A DNA stretch of 64,000 bases from assembly GCF_046530675.1 (NCBI RefSeq), contig NZ_CP172558.1, positions 1,736,001 through 1,800,000 of the forward strand, in the 5' to 3' direction. Under the pieces are notes generated by a model. It did no database searches. It saw only the letters and a program-made list of their open reading frames with translations, and was not told where the DNA came from. The stretch comes from Chitinibacter sp046530675. GTDB taxonomy: Bacteria; Pseudomonadota; Gammaproteobacteria; Burkholderiales; Chitinibacteraceae. Numbering within the stretch: position 1 is the stretch's first letter; each line of letters opens with the position of its first letter. This document shows, piece after piece, positions 24,787-34,690 of this stretch. A program made the translations under genes and the position numbers.

Positions 24787-27411
24787 TTGTTGTCTGAATT
24801 TTTTGCCAATTCGATCTCCCTGAGTGAGCTGCAGATGTCCGAGCAGCAGGCACTGGCGACTTATCACACTTATTTCAACGCGTTTGACAGTGTGGTGAGT
24901 ATTCTGGCGCAAAGCGACGAACCCGATTGTTTGTCTGAAATGCTGCGCGTGCTTGGCCAGGCGTCGCGCAGCAGCATGACCGCCTTGTATCTCAATGACA
25001 AACAAGGCCGGAATGCCAAGCTGGTGGCTAGCTGGCGCGATACCGATTGCAAGTTGCCTCAACATACCCTGGGTGTGTTTGATTCTGTAGACTATGACCA
25101 ATATGCGCTGCTGGCCGATACCCTTGCTGTTGGTATGTTGCTCAATAAGTCATTGCTTGAATTACCACTGGCCGAGCAGATGTGGCTGGCCCAAGTTGGC
25201 ATCCGCCAGCTCTTGTGTGTTCCCTTGCTGCAACGTGGTGAATTATTCGGATTTTTGGCCTTTTTTAACGATAATGAGCGCCACTCACGCGATCCGCTTG
25301 AATTGCAATTGCTGGCGATGTTGTCCAATCACATCGCGCAGGCGCTCTGTAAAGTCAAGCTGGAGTCCGAAGCTTTGACCAATCAGCAGCGTTTGCGCGC
25401 GCTGGTTGGCGTGACACAGGACATGATGTTCGAGCTCGATGCGCAAGGCGTGATCCGGCACGTCTGGTCGGCTCATCCGGCATTACCCGATCCTGATTCT
25501 TTACGCGACCGACCGATGGCTGCCGTGTTGCCTTATGAGCTGGCGCATGAGCTGATTCGTTGTTTGCCTCAAGCCCAGAGCGGGCAAGCCAGCCAGCAAT
25601 TTAATTGCATACTGGCTGAACACAATGTCAGCCTGCTGGTTCGATTGCAGCCGCTGGAACAGGGAGATCAGCGCAGCGTGGTCGTGTTGCTGCAAGATGT
25701 TTCGGCGCTGATGCACGATGCGGCGCGTAAAAAAACCATGCTCGAAACACTCAATCTGCTTGAAGAGGCCATTGTCGATTTACAGCCTGACGGTGTACTG
25801 ACCGAAGTGAGCAATGCCTGGGGGAATATCCGCGCGATTGATGCGCGCGAACTCGGCGGAGAGCTGGGACGCAGGCTGCAGAGCTGGGTTCATCCAGACG
25901 ATCTGGCGACGCTGGATAAACTGATTGCGGCGCAAATCCATTCCCGGGCGGCGAGCAGTGCCCGCTTTCGTTTGTTGCGTGCTGACGGCGAGTTCGTCTG
26001 GGTCGAGTTGCGGCTGATTACGCATTTTTCCCCTGATCAAAAAGCATCGGCTTTGCGCGGGGTGTTGCGTGACGTCACCACCGCGCATCTTAACGAGCAA
26101 CATATTACCCAGATGGCGCTATATGATCATCTGACCAAATTGCCGAACCGTTTGATGCTTGATGCCGAAGTTCATCGTGCGCTGGAAAATGCGGCGCGTG
26201 AGCATCGAAAAGTGGGGCTGGGTTTTATCGATCTGGATCATTTCAAGCAAATTAACGACGCTTTCGGGCATAAAACGGGTGATGATTTGCTGGTGCAACT
26301 GGCCAAGCGGCTCAATGAATCGCTGCCGGGAAATGCTTTGCTGGCACGCTGGGGAGGCGACGAATTTGTCGTGCTGATCCCCGATCTGGCTGATCAGAAA
26401 GAGCTGGCGCTGATTGCCGAACAACTACGGCTGGCGGCGCGCGAAAGCATGGTGGTCAATGGCATGGAAACCCAGCCGACGATTTCGCTGGGTTTTGCTG
26501 TTTACCCTGATAATGCCGAAAGCGGTGATGAATTGCTCTCCGCTGCCGATCACACGATGTACCACGCCAAAAATGCCGGGCGCAACAGCATTTGTTTTTA
26601 CAGCGATATCGTTCATCTGAAAGCATTGGGGCGCGAGCATGTAGCGATTCAGTCGCGACTTTCCAGTGCGATCCGTTACGGTGGACTGCAGGTGTTTTAC
26701 CAGCCTATCGTCAACGCTCGGACTGGCGAGATTCTGGCCGTTGAGGCCTTGGCACGCTGGATGGACGACAAGAGCGGCTGGATCAGCCCCGAGCTCTTCA
26801 TTCCGATGGCCGAAAAAGTCGGCCTGATTCAGGAGTTGTCCGAGCAAATCATGCTGCAGGCCTTTGCCAAATTGCGCGAGTGGCGTGATGCCGGGCTGAC
26901 CCAGAAGCTGATGATCAATGTGTCACGCAGCCAGCTGTATTTGCCGACGTTTGTCTCATCGCTGGTCGAGCGGCTGACTCAATTCAAACTACGCCCGAAC
27001 GATATCATTGTTGAAGTGACCGAGAGCGTGGCGCTGACCGATTATGCGCGGCAGATGCGGCATTTACGGCAACTGAGCGATGCTGGTTTTGTGCTGGCAA
27101 TTGATGATTTTGGTACTGGTTATTCATCGCTGTCGCAGTTGCACGAAATGCCGGCGCAAATGCTGAAAGTGGATGTTTCATTTGCTCAACGACTGCATAC
27201 CGAGGAAGGGCGACGCGTGATGCAGGCGATTGTGCAAATGGCGCAAGGGTTGCGGCTCGATCTGGTTGTCGAGGGCGTCGAAACAGTGGAAACCTTGCGC
27301 TTCTTGCAGGGACTCGGTGTGAACCAGATGCAGGGCTTTTACTTCAGCCAGCCGGTGCCATCGGGTGTGGCCGAGCTATGGATGCGGCTGGGCTTGCAGC
27401 TGAAGCTGTAG
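24787..27411 (+). CDS. Dual GGDEF-EAL c-di-GMP protein with GAF and PAS domains
   Basis: An 874-residue cytoplasmic sensor for c-di-GMP turnover. Order: GAF-like domain (about 45-185), two PAS-like regions (about 200-300 and 320-435), GGDEF (about 445-605, DHLTKLPNRLML, intact RWGGDEF) and EAL (about 625-865, EALARW, DDFGTGYSSL and EGVET motifs). Both catalytic signatures are intact, so either activity is possible. The TTG at 24787 has GAGG six bases upstream; an ATG at 24835 is the alternative start. The stop is followed at once by a perfect 49-bp palindrome. Confidence 0.9.
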   Translation: MLSEFFANSISLSELQMSEQQALATYHTYFNAFDSVVSILAQSDEPDCLSEMLRVLGQASRSSMTALYLNDKQGRNAKLVASWRDTDCKLPQHTLGVFDSVDYDQYALLADTLAVGMLLNKSLLELPLAEQMWLAQVGIRQLLCVPLLQRGELFGFLAFFNDNERHSRDPLELQLLAMLSNHIAQALCKVKLESEALTNQQRLRALVGVTQDMMFELDAQGVIRHVWSAHPALPDPDSLRDRPMAAVLPYELAHELIRCLPQAQSGQASQQFNCILAEHNVSLLVRLQPLEQGDQRSVVVLLQDVSALMHDAARKKTMLETLNLLEEAIVDLQPDGVLTEVSNAWGNIRAIDARELGGELGRRLQSWVHPDDLATLDKLIAAQIHSRAASSARFRLLRADGEFVWVELRLITHFSPDQKASALRGVLRDVTTAHLNEQHITQMALYDHLTKLPNRLMLDAEVHRALENAAREHRKVGLGFIDLDHFKQINDAFGHKTGDDLLVQLAKRLNESLPGNALLARWGGDEFVVLIPDLADQKELALIAEQLRLAARESMVVNGMETQPTISLGFAVYPDNAESGDELLSAADHTMYHAKNAGRNSICFYSDIVHLKALGREHVAIQSRLSSAIRYGGLQVFYQPIVNARTGEILAVEALARWMDDKSGWISPELFIPMAEKVGLIQELSEQIMLQAFAKLREWRDAGLTQKLMINVSRSQLYLPTFVSSLVERLTQFKLRPNDIIVEVTESVALTDYARQMRHLRQLSDAGFVLAIDDFGTGYSSLSQLHEMPAQMLKVDVSFAQRLHTEEGRRVMQAIVQMAQGLRLDLVVEGVETVETLRFLQGLGVNQMQGFYFSQPVPSGVAELWMRLGLQLKL

Positions 27412-27414
27412 GGT

Positions 27415-27463
27415 GGGTATGTCGATGTAGGCTAGGCCTGGCAATGCCTGTCGAGTAATACCC
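27415..27463. repeat. 49-bp paired-box palindrome between convergent genes, perfect outer boxes
   Basis: GGGTAT, four bases, ATGTAG, 17 bases, CTGTCG, four bases, ATACCC. It lies between the GGDEF-EAL gene (+) and the glnQ-like gene (-), four bases after the former's stop. Confidence 0.85.
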
Positions 27464-27489
27464 ATGCCAGAATCTGATTGCCTCGCATC

Positions 27490-28248
27490 TCATTGATGCA
27501 TTGGTGTCAGAATCTGCCGTAGAAACTGTTTGGCTCGATCCGTTTGCGGCTTGGTGAAGAATGATTCTGGCGTTGTGTCTTCCAGAATTTCACCATTTTC
27601 CAGAAACAGCACACGGTCGGCGACTTCACGTGCGAAGCCCATTTCATGCGTGACGACCATCATCGTCATTCCGGATTCAGCCAGTTTTTTCATCACGTCC
27701 AGTACTTCACCGATCATTTCCGGATCAAGCGCACTGGTCGGTTCGTCAAACAGCATCACGCGTGGGCTCATCGCCAGACCACGCGCAATCGCGACGCGCT
27801 GTTGCTGACCGCCGGACAGATTGCTCGGATAGGCGTCTTTTTTGTGTGCAAGGCCGACACGGTCAAGTAGCTCAAGCGCGCGTTGATTGGCTTCGTCGGG
27901 CGATTGTTTTTTGACCTGAATCGGTGCCAGCGTGATGTTCTCAAGCACTGATAAATGCGGATACAGATTGAAGTGCTGGAAGACAAAACCGACGTCTTCG
28001 CGCAATTGGTTGATATCGGTTTTGGGGCTGTTGGCCTGAATGCCGCCGACCCAGATTTCGCCGTCGTTGATCGCTTCGAGCTGATTGATGGTGCGAATCA
28101 GCGTTGATTTTCCCGAGCCGGAAGGCCCACACAGAACCACCACTTCACCCTGCTTGACTTCAAGGTTGAGGTTTTTGAGTACGTGGTGCTGAGGACCATA
28201 CCATTTATTGACTTGGCTAAAGCGGATCATGGCAGTGTTTGTAGTCAT
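27490..28248 (-). CDS. Polar amino-acid ABC transporter ATPase (GlnQ/GltL type), orphan
   Basis: A 252-residue ABC ATPase: Walker A GPSGSGKST, Q loop FQHFNLYPHLS, signature LSGGQQQRVAIARGLA, Walker B VMLFDEPTSALD, and VTHEMGFAREVADRV typical of the GlnQ/GltL/HisP group. No permease or binding-protein gene is adjacent, so the partner subunits must be encoded elsewhere. AAAGG precedes the first ATG. The substrate is inferred only at the level of polar amino acids. Confidence 0.9.
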   Translation of the reverse strand: MTTNTAMIRFSQVNKWYGPQHHVLKNLNLEVKQGEVVVLCGPSGSGKSTLIRTINQLEAINDGEIWVGGIQANSPKTDINQLREDVGFVFQHFNLYPHLSVLENITLAPIQVKKQSPDEANQRALELLDRVGLAHKKDAYPSNLSGGQQQRVAIARGLAMSPRVMLFDEPTSALDPEMIGEVLDVMKKLAESGMTMMVVTHEMGFAREVADRVLFLENGEILEDTTPESFFTKPQTDRAKQFLRQILTPMHQ

Positions 28249-28303
28249 TAATCAGACCTTTCATTTTGCAGTGTGCGACCTACTTAGCCTAGCGGGGAAA
28301 ACC

Positions 28304-29089
28304 CTAGCTTTGCAAGGTGTTCGATAGCGCAACGTATTGCGCGACGCTGACATTTTCAGGTCGCATACTGGGCTCAATCCCGACTGCCGCCAATGCTTCG
28401 TCATTCGCAATGCCTTTCAGATTATTGCGGATGGTTTTTCGGCGCTGGGCAAAGGCGGTTTGCACTAGGTTACGCAAATGTTCTTCGTCTTTGGCCGGAT
28501 GTGGTAACACATCATAGGGCACCATGCGCACCACGGCCGAATCGACTTTTGGAGGCGGATCAAAGCTTTCTGGCGGTACGTCGAGAATGTGGTCCATCAG
28601 ATAGCGATACTGCAGCATGATGGACAGGCGGCCATAGTCGGTCGTGCCCGGCTCGGCGACCATCCGATCGACGACTTCTTTCTGCAGCATAAAGTGCATG
28701 TCATAAATCACGTCGCCAAAGCTCGCCAGATGAAACAGCAAGGGCGTCGAAATATTGTAGGGCAGGTTGCCAACGAGTTTGATGCGGCCACTGGGTGCAA
28801 TTTGCCGCGCCAAGGCGCCAAAGTCGAACATTAGCGCGTCGCAATTGTGAATCACCAGTTGCTCGGGGGTGTAGCGTTGTGACAGATGCGCGACGATATC
28901 ACGGTCGATTTCGACGACGTGCAGCGTCGGCACACGCGCCATCAGCGGGATAGTCAGCGCGGCCAGGCCAGGCCCGATTTCGACGATTGCGTCTTCTTTA
29001 TGCGGGTCGACGGCGTTGATAATGCTGGCGATGACGCCTTGGTCTTGCAAAAAATTTTGCCCGAAGCGTTTGCGTGGGATGTGTGCCAT
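28304..29089 (-). CDS. rsmA: 16S rRNA dimethyladenosine transferase RsmA (KsgA)
   Basis: Dimethylates A1518 and A1519 of 16S rRNA in late 30S maturation. SAM-binding motif EIGPGLAALTIPL, catalytic NLPYNISTPLL, and N-terminal RKRFGQNFLQD. 261 residues. Last gene of the lptD-surA-pdxA-rsmA block, 19 bases after pdxA. Confidence 0.97.
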   Translation of the reverse strand: MAHIPRKRFGQNFLQDQGVIASIINAVDPHKEDAIVEIGPGLAALTIPLMARVPTLHVVEIDRDIVAHLSQRYTPEQLVIHNCDALMFDFGALARQIAPSGRIKLVGNLPYNISTPLLFHLASFGDVIYDMHFMLQKEVVDRMVAEPGTTDYGRLSIMLQYRYLMDHILDVPPESFDPPPKVDSAVVRMVPYDVLPHPAKDEEHLRNLVQTAFAQRRKTIRNNLKGIANDEALAAVGIEPSMRPENVSVAQYVALSNTLQS

Positions 29090-29108
29090 GTGATCCTAGT
29101 ACGACTAA

Positions 29109-30113
29109 TTAATGGTTTGCTGCGAGTTGGGCTGCTAGCCGGGTCGCGGCAATCAGGCTGCCAATTTCAGCTTTGCCCGTACCCGCCAGATCAAGTGCGG
29201 TGCCATGATCGACCGAGGTACGGATAATCGGCAGGCCGAGTGTGATATTGATGCCGGCGCCAAACGTTGCAAATTTGAGTACCGGCAAGCCTTGATCATG
29301 GTACATCGCCAGCACCGCATCGCCTTGCGCCAGAATCAGCGGATTAAACAGCGTATCGGCGGGCAGCGGGCCAATCAGCGTCATTCCCTCAGCACGCAAT
29401 GTGTCGAGTACCGGGATGATGACGTCGATTTCTTCGCGTCCCATATGACCCGATTCGCCCGCGTGCGGATTGAGTCCAGCAACGATAATGCGAGGCTGAG
29501 CCAGACCAAACTTGTTTTGCAAATCCTGATGCAGGATACGTAACGTGCAGGTCAGTGATTCAACGCTCAGCGCAGCCGGAACATCCTTGAGCGGCAAATG
29601 CGTCGTTGCCAGCGCAACGCGCATGTGTTGTTGTTCGCCATACTCGCCCGCCAACATCATTACGACTTGAGGGGTATGAGTCTGCTCGGCAAGATATTCG
29701 GTATGTCCGGAGAAATACGCCCCACTAGTACCGTCGTTAATCACACCTTTGTGAATCGGTGCGGTGACCATGCCGACAAACTCACCTGCGACACAACCAG
29801 CCAGCGCACGATCAAGCAGATCGAGTACATAACGGGCATTGGCCGGGTTGAGCTGTCCTGCCGCACAAGGCGAGTTGAGCGGTAAATGCAGGATTGAAAC
29901 CGGCTGAACTTGATCCAGCCGGTAATCGGGCCAATGGGCAATCTGCGCCGGATCAATGCCGATTTGTGTCGCTCGCTCCAGCAGCATCGCTTTATCGGCC
30001 AGAATGACAATCGGGTGGGGTATATCGCCCAAGGCCATTCTGATCGTTATTTCCGGGCCAATACCTGCTGGTTCTCCAGTGGTAATGACCAGCGGACGAA
30101 CTGCTGTGGACAT
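29109..30113 (-). CDS. pdxA: 4-hydroxythreonine-4-phosphate dehydrogenase PdxA
   Basis: NAD-dependent dehydrogenase in DXP-dependent vitamin B6 synthesis. GEPAGIGPE at the N-terminus, TAPIHK, HTEYLAE, LNPHAGESGHMG and MYHDQGLPVLK (metal and substrate residues) are all present. 334 residues. The start overlaps the surA stop by one base. Two stretches at 29672 and 30018 look like weak 49-bp palindromes but encode conserved PdxA motifs. Confidence 0.96.
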   Translation of the reverse strand: MSTAVRPLVITTGEPAGIGPEITIRMALGDIPHPIVILADKAMLLERATQIGIDPAQIAHWPDYRLDQVQPVSILHLPLNSPCAAGQLNPANARYVLDLLDRALAGCVAGEFVGMVTAPIHKGVINDGTSGAYFSGHTEYLAEQTHTPQVVMMLAGEYGEQQHMRVALATTHLPLKDVPAALSVESLTCTLRILHQDLQNKFGLAQPRIIVAGLNPHAGESGHMGREEIDVIIPVLDTLRAEGMTLIGPLPADTLFNPLILAQGDAVLAMYHDQGLPVLKFATFGAGINITLGLPIIRTSVDHGTALDLAGTGKAEIGSLIAATRLAAQLAANH

Positions 30114-31441
30114 TACTCGTCCTTCAGGCGGATCACGACACGTGAACGATCACGCAACTGGCGCAACCAGTCTTCGTATTGCTCTTCGGCCTTGCGTTGT
30201 GCCAGCTCTTTGCGGATTTTGAAGCGTGCTTGTTCCTGAGTGACGTCCTGATCACGGCGTTCAAGTACCTGGATCAGGTGAAAACCAAATGGTGATTGCA
30301 CGGGTTGGCTGATTTCATTGGGTGCGAGTGCATTCATTGCCTCTTCAAAGGCGGGTACGGTTTCACCCGGATTGAGCCAGCCCAGATCACCGCCTTTTGC
30401 GGCACTGATATCGTCCGAGTAGGATTTGGCCAAGGCAGCAAAATCCTGTCCGGCTTGAATCCGTTCGCGCATTTGCTGGAGTTTCTGGCGCGCGTCGGTC
30501 GTTGAGGTGACTTCATTGCTGCGGATCAGGATATGACGGGCGTGCGTTTGCTTGACGATAACGCGTTCTTCCTGACTGCGTTTATCCAGCAATTTGAACA
30601 AATGAAATGCAATCGGCGTACGAACGATGTCGGTGTATTCGCCCGGCTGCAATTTATCGAGCAAGGTGGTGAACGCGGTCGGCAATGAGCCGGCCGGACG
30701 CCAGCCTACGACACCGCCCTTGGTGGCATTGCCATCGTTTGAATAGCTGGCAGCGACGGTAGCGAATGATTTGCCTTCAGCCAGTTCCTGTCGCGCGGCC
30801 TGAATGCGGGCGCGTTTGGCCTGGATTTGTTCGGGGCTGGCATTTTCAGGAATATTGACCTGAATTTGCGCCAACTCGTATTCCATTTTGGCTTTGCCCG
30901 CTGTGGTTTGCAGGTAGCTGTCGATTTCTGATTCGGTGACGACCACTTTGCTGTCGATCTCTCGTTCTTTCAAACGAGCCAGCAGCATTTCCTGCCGGAT
31001 TTCTTCGCGAAATTGCCGCCAGCTGATGCCGGAGCTTTCCAGTTTTTGACGGAACTCGGGAAGCGACATTTTATTTTGCTCGGCCAAGCGATTAATACCC
31101 ATTTCCAGCTGGCGGTCATCAACGCGTAGCCCGGATTTTTCAGCATATTGCAGCTGTACCTGGTCCATCACCATCCGGTCCAGTACCTGTTGCTGGAGGA
31201 TCTCATCGGGCGGTAATTTGACTTTCTGTCGGCTCAGGTTGACCTTGACCGAGTTGATTTTACGATCCAGCTCAAGTTGGGTGATTGCATTTCGATTGAC
31301 GACGGCGACTACGCGATCGACTGTGACCACTTCTGCCTGCGCAAGCGATCCCATCAGCAGGGTCAGCAAGGGAAGGGCACGCCAGTGGCGACGAAGCTTG
31401 AGGATTGATTTCAGACTGAATGTCGACTGATCTAGTTTCAT
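30113..31441 (-). CDS. surA: Periplasmic chaperone/prolyl isomerase SurA
   Basis: Periplasmic chaperone that escorts outer-membrane proteins, including LptD, to the BAM machinery. Signal peptide about 1-36 (LPLLTLLMGSLAQA), chaperone N-domain, two parvulin domains (about 175-275 and 290-385; GGVVGWRPAGSLP and GGDLGWLNPGETVP) and a C-terminal helix. 442 residues. Eleven bases after lptD, in the usual order lptD-surA-pdxA-rsmA. Confidence 0.96.
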   Translation of the reverse strand: MKLDQSTFSLKSILKLRRHWRALPLLTLLMGSLAQAEVVTVDRVVAVVNRNAITQLELDRKINSVKVNLSRQKVKLPPDEILQQQVLDRMVMDQVQLQYAEKSGLRVDDRQLEMGINRLAEQNKMSLPEFRQKLESSGISWRQFREEIRQEMLLARLKEREIDSKVVVTESEIDSYLQTTAGKAKMEYELAQIQVNIPENASPEQIQAKRARIQAARQELAEGKSFATVAASYSNDGNATKGGVVGWRPAGSLPTAFTTLLDKLQPGEYTDIVRTPIAFHLFKLLDKRSQEERVIVKQTHARHILIRSNEVTSTTDARQKLQQMRERIQAGQDFAALAKSYSDDISAAKGGDLGWLNPGETVPAFEEAMNALAPNEISQPVQSPFGFHLIQVLERRDQDVTQEQARFKIRKELAQRKAEEQYEDWLRQLRDRSRVVIRLKDE

Positions 31442-31452
31442 TACGATGCCTA

Positions 31453-33630
31453 TTAACGCAGTTGGGGCGAAGAGTAAGTGTCGGCATAGCCGGGAATGGA
31501 CTGACGCAAAACTGAAATCGGATTCATCCCGATCCCTGCCAGACCACCAAGTTCAAGCAAGACAAAGAAATTTGTTTTGTATTCGCTGTCGGTTGTGACA
31601 TAACGTTGCGCCGCAAGACGCAAGGCCCAGCAACCGGCATTATATTCAAGCCCGGCCAGTGACTCTAGCGCCTGATCGTCCTTGAGCGAATAGTTATGTC
31701 GTGCAACGCCATACCAACCCGAACCAAATGGCCATTGGCCGCTGATATCAAGTTGTTCGGTTTTTGTGCTGCGATTGACACTGTAACGCAAATTCAGGGT
31801 TTTAAACTCACCCGGTGACCAGTTTAGGTTGGCGTCGGCGCGAGCCGTGCGTCCATCCTGCATATCCTGTTGCAAGGTGTAGTTGACACGGACGTCGTAA
31901 GGTAGCTCGCCGCCGAGCATAAACAGCAGATCAGATGATTTTTCTTCATTGCTTTCATTCGTCGAGCTGATGCCAACCCGTGGCGGGACAAAATAAATCC
32001 GCTGACCTAGCCCGGCATAAAAACGCTGAATACCGTTTTCATCGTCAAAAATGCGCGTATTGAGCGCCAGGGTGATTTCATTGGCGTCGTTAATCCGGTC
32101 GTTTCCTGAATATTTGTTTTCGGAAAAGAGCTTTGACCACGATAAATCGGTCGTTCCCGAATCATAATTAGGTAGCGTGGATTGATCCTTGAATGGTACA
32201 TACAGATAGTAGATTTGCGGTTCCAGCGTTTGCAGGATGCTGCTGCCGAACAGGCTGCCCTCGCGTTCGAAGAACAGGCCGCCGTGAATACTGGTGATAG
32301 GCAGAATACGGCTAGCACTCCCTTGGTCCTGACCACTGGCAGACTCGTTGTTGTAATGAGTCGCATGCACACCGACTTTCGGTGTGATGAAGCTGTAGGC
32401 ATTGGTAAATGGCAGGCTCAGCGTCGGATAGACCCAGGCTCGATCACCCTGTTGCTTGGTGTCGTGTGAAAATTGGGTGATTTCACCCGTGATTGACGTT
32501 TTTGTTCCGCCACCCAGATCTGGTGAGTAGCTTGCATACCACTGTGGTAAACGGGCGTAAGGTTCTGTAACGTGGTTGGTGCTGCTTTGCAGTGTCTGGT
32601 ATTGCTGCATCCGGATATAGCTCGACCAGTTGCTGCCACTGCTTGAGAGTACGGCCTCCTGCGGCAAGTTCACTTGTGATGCAACGGAGAGCCGGTCGCC
32701 AAAATCACTGAAATAATGGTCGTCAGAAACTTTCTGATAATTCAGTGTGAGTCGCAGGCGTTCTGCCAGTTGCTGGTTATGGCGAAATAGTACGCTATAG
32801 CGTTGCTCTTGATCTTCTTTGTCGTTAATGGCTTCGGCGCTGATGATGCCGGTATAAGAAGGTTGCAGGTAGCGAAACTCTCCCCCCATCATCAGGCCGC
32901 GCTGAGCAAAATAGCTTGGAGTGATAGTCGCGTCGTAATTGGGCGCGATATTCCAGTAAAACGGCTGTGAGTATTCAAAACCGTTGGTGCTGCTATAAGC
33001 GAGCGTCGGCATCAAAAAGCCGGTTTTGCGCCCGCCATCCAGCGGAAAATCCATCCACGGATAATAAAAAACCGGCACGTTTTGAAATTCAAGCCAGCCA
33101 TGCCAGGCCTGACCATAGTTTTGCGTGTAATCGAGCGAAATTTCCTTGGCGTGTAAAAACCAGTCGTTTTGTTCCGGCGTACAAGTGGTCATCGAACCGT
33201 TCTGGATACGATATTTATCTTTGCCTTCAAACAGCAATTTGACCGCTTCGCCGCGTGCCAGCCCTTGTCCCATCAGGTAGTCTGCGTTTTCCAGTTCGCC
33301 GACGCGTTCGGTCACGGCGACATCCAGCCGGCTACCAGTCAGCGTATCGCCATCGCGGTGCATGATGACTTTATCGCCAGCATGCAGTGTATCGCTGGAC
33401 TGGCGATACATGACCCAGTCGGCCTGAACATCCAGCGTGCCGCGATTAATGACGACATTGCCCTTGGCTTCCAGATAATCGTCTTGCTGGACGTTGGCCT
33501 GATCGGCTTCGACAAAAACCGGTGGTTCGGGCGTCGCGACGGGAGATTGTGCATACGCCCAGCACGGCAATAGTGCCAGCGAAAGCTGCAAAATGGTGAG
33601 GTGAAATGGTGGTGAAGAATGCACCCGCAT
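31453..33630 (-). CDS. lptD: LPS-assembly outer-membrane protein LptD
   Basis: Outer-membrane barrel that, with LptE, inserts LPS into the outer leaflet. Signal peptide about 1-27 (ending AYA/QSP), N-terminal OstA/LptA-like jellyroll (VEADQANVQQDDYLEAKGNV ends in its core) and a large C-terminal barrel; 725 residues. Only two cysteines remain in the mature protein, in TTCTPEQ and NAGCWAL, against four in E. coli, so only one inter-domain disulfide is possible. Divergent from amgK with 63 bp between starts. Confidence 0.95.
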   Translation of the reverse strand: MRVHSSPPFHLTILQLSLALLPCWAYAQSPVATPEPPVFVEADQANVQQDDYLEAKGNVVINRGTLDVQADWVMYRQSSDTLHAGDKVIMHRDGDTLTGSRLDVAVTERVGELENADYLMGQGLARGEAVKLLFEGKDKYRIQNGSMTTCTPEQNDWFLHAKEISLDYTQNYGQAWHGWLEFQNVPVFYYPWMDFPLDGGRKTGFLMPTLAYSSTNGFEYSQPFYWNIAPNYDATITPSYFAQRGLMMGGEFRYLQPSYTGIISAEAINDKEDQEQRYSVLFRHNQQLAERLRLTLNYQKVSDDHYFSDFGDRLSVASQVNLPQEAVLSSSGSNWSSYIRMQQYQTLQSSTNHVTEPYARLPQWYASYSPDLGGGTKTSITGEITQFSHDTKQQGDRAWVYPTLSLPFTNAYSFITPKVGVHATHYNNESASGQDQGSASRILPITSIHGGLFFEREGSLFGSSILQTLEPQIYYLYVPFKDQSTLPNYDSGTTDLSWSKLFSENKYSGNDRINDANEITLALNTRIFDDENGIQRFYAGLGQRIYFVPPRVGISSTNESNEEKSSDLLFMLGGELPYDVRVNYTLQQDMQDGRTARADANLNWSPGEFKTLNLRYSVNRSTKTEQLDISGQWPFGSGWYGVARHNYSLKDDQALESLAGLEYNAGCWALRLAAQRYVTTDSEYKTNFFVLLELGGLAGIGMNPISVLRQSIPGYADTYSSPQLR

Positions 33631-33693
33631 GTGGCCTTGTTCAGCTAACTGGTAGAATCAGGGGATTTTAGCAGATTGAGAGCAATTACTCGT

Positions 33694-34686
33694 ATGAACC
33701 GTCGCGAACAAATAGCAAACTGGTTACAGATGGGTCAAGGCAGCGTGCCTTCCACTCTGAATATCGCCGCTGCCGACGCCAGTGTGCGCCAGTATTGGCG
33801 TGCAAGCTGGGCAGATCATTCCCAGATGGTGATGGATTTTGACCCGGCTCAGTTTGACGTGCAGCCGTTTTTGCTGCGCCAGCAGCAGTTGCAGCAAGCG
33901 GGTGTGGCTGTCCCTAAAGTGCTTGCACAGGATTTGGCGCAAGGGCTGGTGGCGCTGGAAGATCTGGGTGATGTAACGCTGGCTAGTGTGCTCCATGAGG
34001 CCAATGCCAAGGGGTGGTATCTGCGTGCAATCGGCGATTTGATTGAGATGCAGCGTAATACCCAGGTGGATGGCCTGCCCGTGTTTGATGGTGAATTTAT
34101 CCAGCGCGAACTCAATATCTGTCGTGAATGGTATATCGGCAAGCAATTTGCCAGTGAGTTGAGCAAGAAAGATCAGGCGGTTTGGGAGCGCAGCTGTGCG
34201 CTGATTACGCTTGAAGTGTTGCAACAGCCGACGGTTTTCATGCACCGCGATTATCATTCGCGCAATTTGATGGTGCAGGATGACGCCTTACGAGTGATCG
34301 ATTTTCAGGATGCCGTGCAGGGGCCGATCAGTTATGACTTGGTGTCGCTGTTGCGCGACGCTTATATCAACTGGAACGAGGCTTTTGTGCTCGATCTGGC
34401 AATCCGCTACTGGGAAATGGCGCGCGACGCTGGTTTGCCGGTGCACGCCGATTTTTCGGACTTCTACCGCGCTTTTGAATGGACCGGTTTGCAGCGTCAT
34501 GTCAAGATACTCGGTATTTTCGCCCGCTTGAACGAGCGCGATGGCAAAGCGCAATATCTGGCCGATCAGCCGCGCGTATTTGAATACATCCGCCAAGTCT
34601 GCCTGCGCTACCGCGAGCTGACGCCGCTGGGGCGTCTGTTGTTGAACCTACACGGCACGCCAGTGGAAACGGGTTTTAGTTTTTAG
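33694..34686 (+). CDS. amgK: Anomeric N-acetylmuramate/N-acetylglucosamine kinase AmgK
   Basis: Phosphorylates MurNAc or GlcNAc at C1 in the MurU peptidoglycan-recycling route, which bypasses de novo UDP-MurNAc synthesis and lowers fosfomycin sensitivity in Pseudomonas. An aminoglycoside-phosphotransferase fold is seen: HRDYHSRNLMV (catalytic loop) and VIDFQDAVQGPISYDLVSLL. ATG at 33694 is chosen over an upstream TTG because it gives the usual N-terminus (MNRREQIANW) and 330 residues. Followed by murU; divergent from lptD, as in pseudomonads. Confidence 0.92.
   Translation: MNRREQIANWLQMGQGSVPSTLNIAAADASVRQYWRASWADHSQMVMDFDPAQFDVQPFLLRQQQLQQAGVAVPKVLAQDLAQGLVALEDLGDVTLASVLHEANAKGWYLRAIGDLIEMQRNTQVDGLPVFDGEFIQRELNICREWYIGKQFASELSKKDQAVWERSCALITLEVLQQPTVFMHRDYHSRNLMVQDDALRVIDFQDAVQGPISYDLVSLLRDAYINWNEAFVLDLAIRYWEMARDAGLPVHADFSDFYRAFEWTGLQRHVKILGIFARLNERDGKAQYLADQPRVFEYIRQVCLRYRELTPLGRLLLNLHGTPVETGFSF
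34015..34063. repeat. 49-bp paired-box palindrome, imperfect, inside amgK
   Basis: TGGTAT (one mismatch) and ATACCC at exact spacing. The right inner box is ATGCAG, one mismatch to CTGCAG. Confidence 0.4.
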
Positions 34687-34690
34687 TCTT

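Noticed and set aside
27490..28248. Possible complete amino-acid ABC transporter operon
   Set aside because: No permease or binding-protein genes are adjacent on either side.
29672..30066. Two 49-bp GGGTAT/ATACCC-like pairs in pdxA
   Set aside because: One mismatch each and no inner boxes; they encode conserved PdxA motifs (GIGPE, HTEYLAE), so codon need may explain them. Listed in the family tally but not as features.
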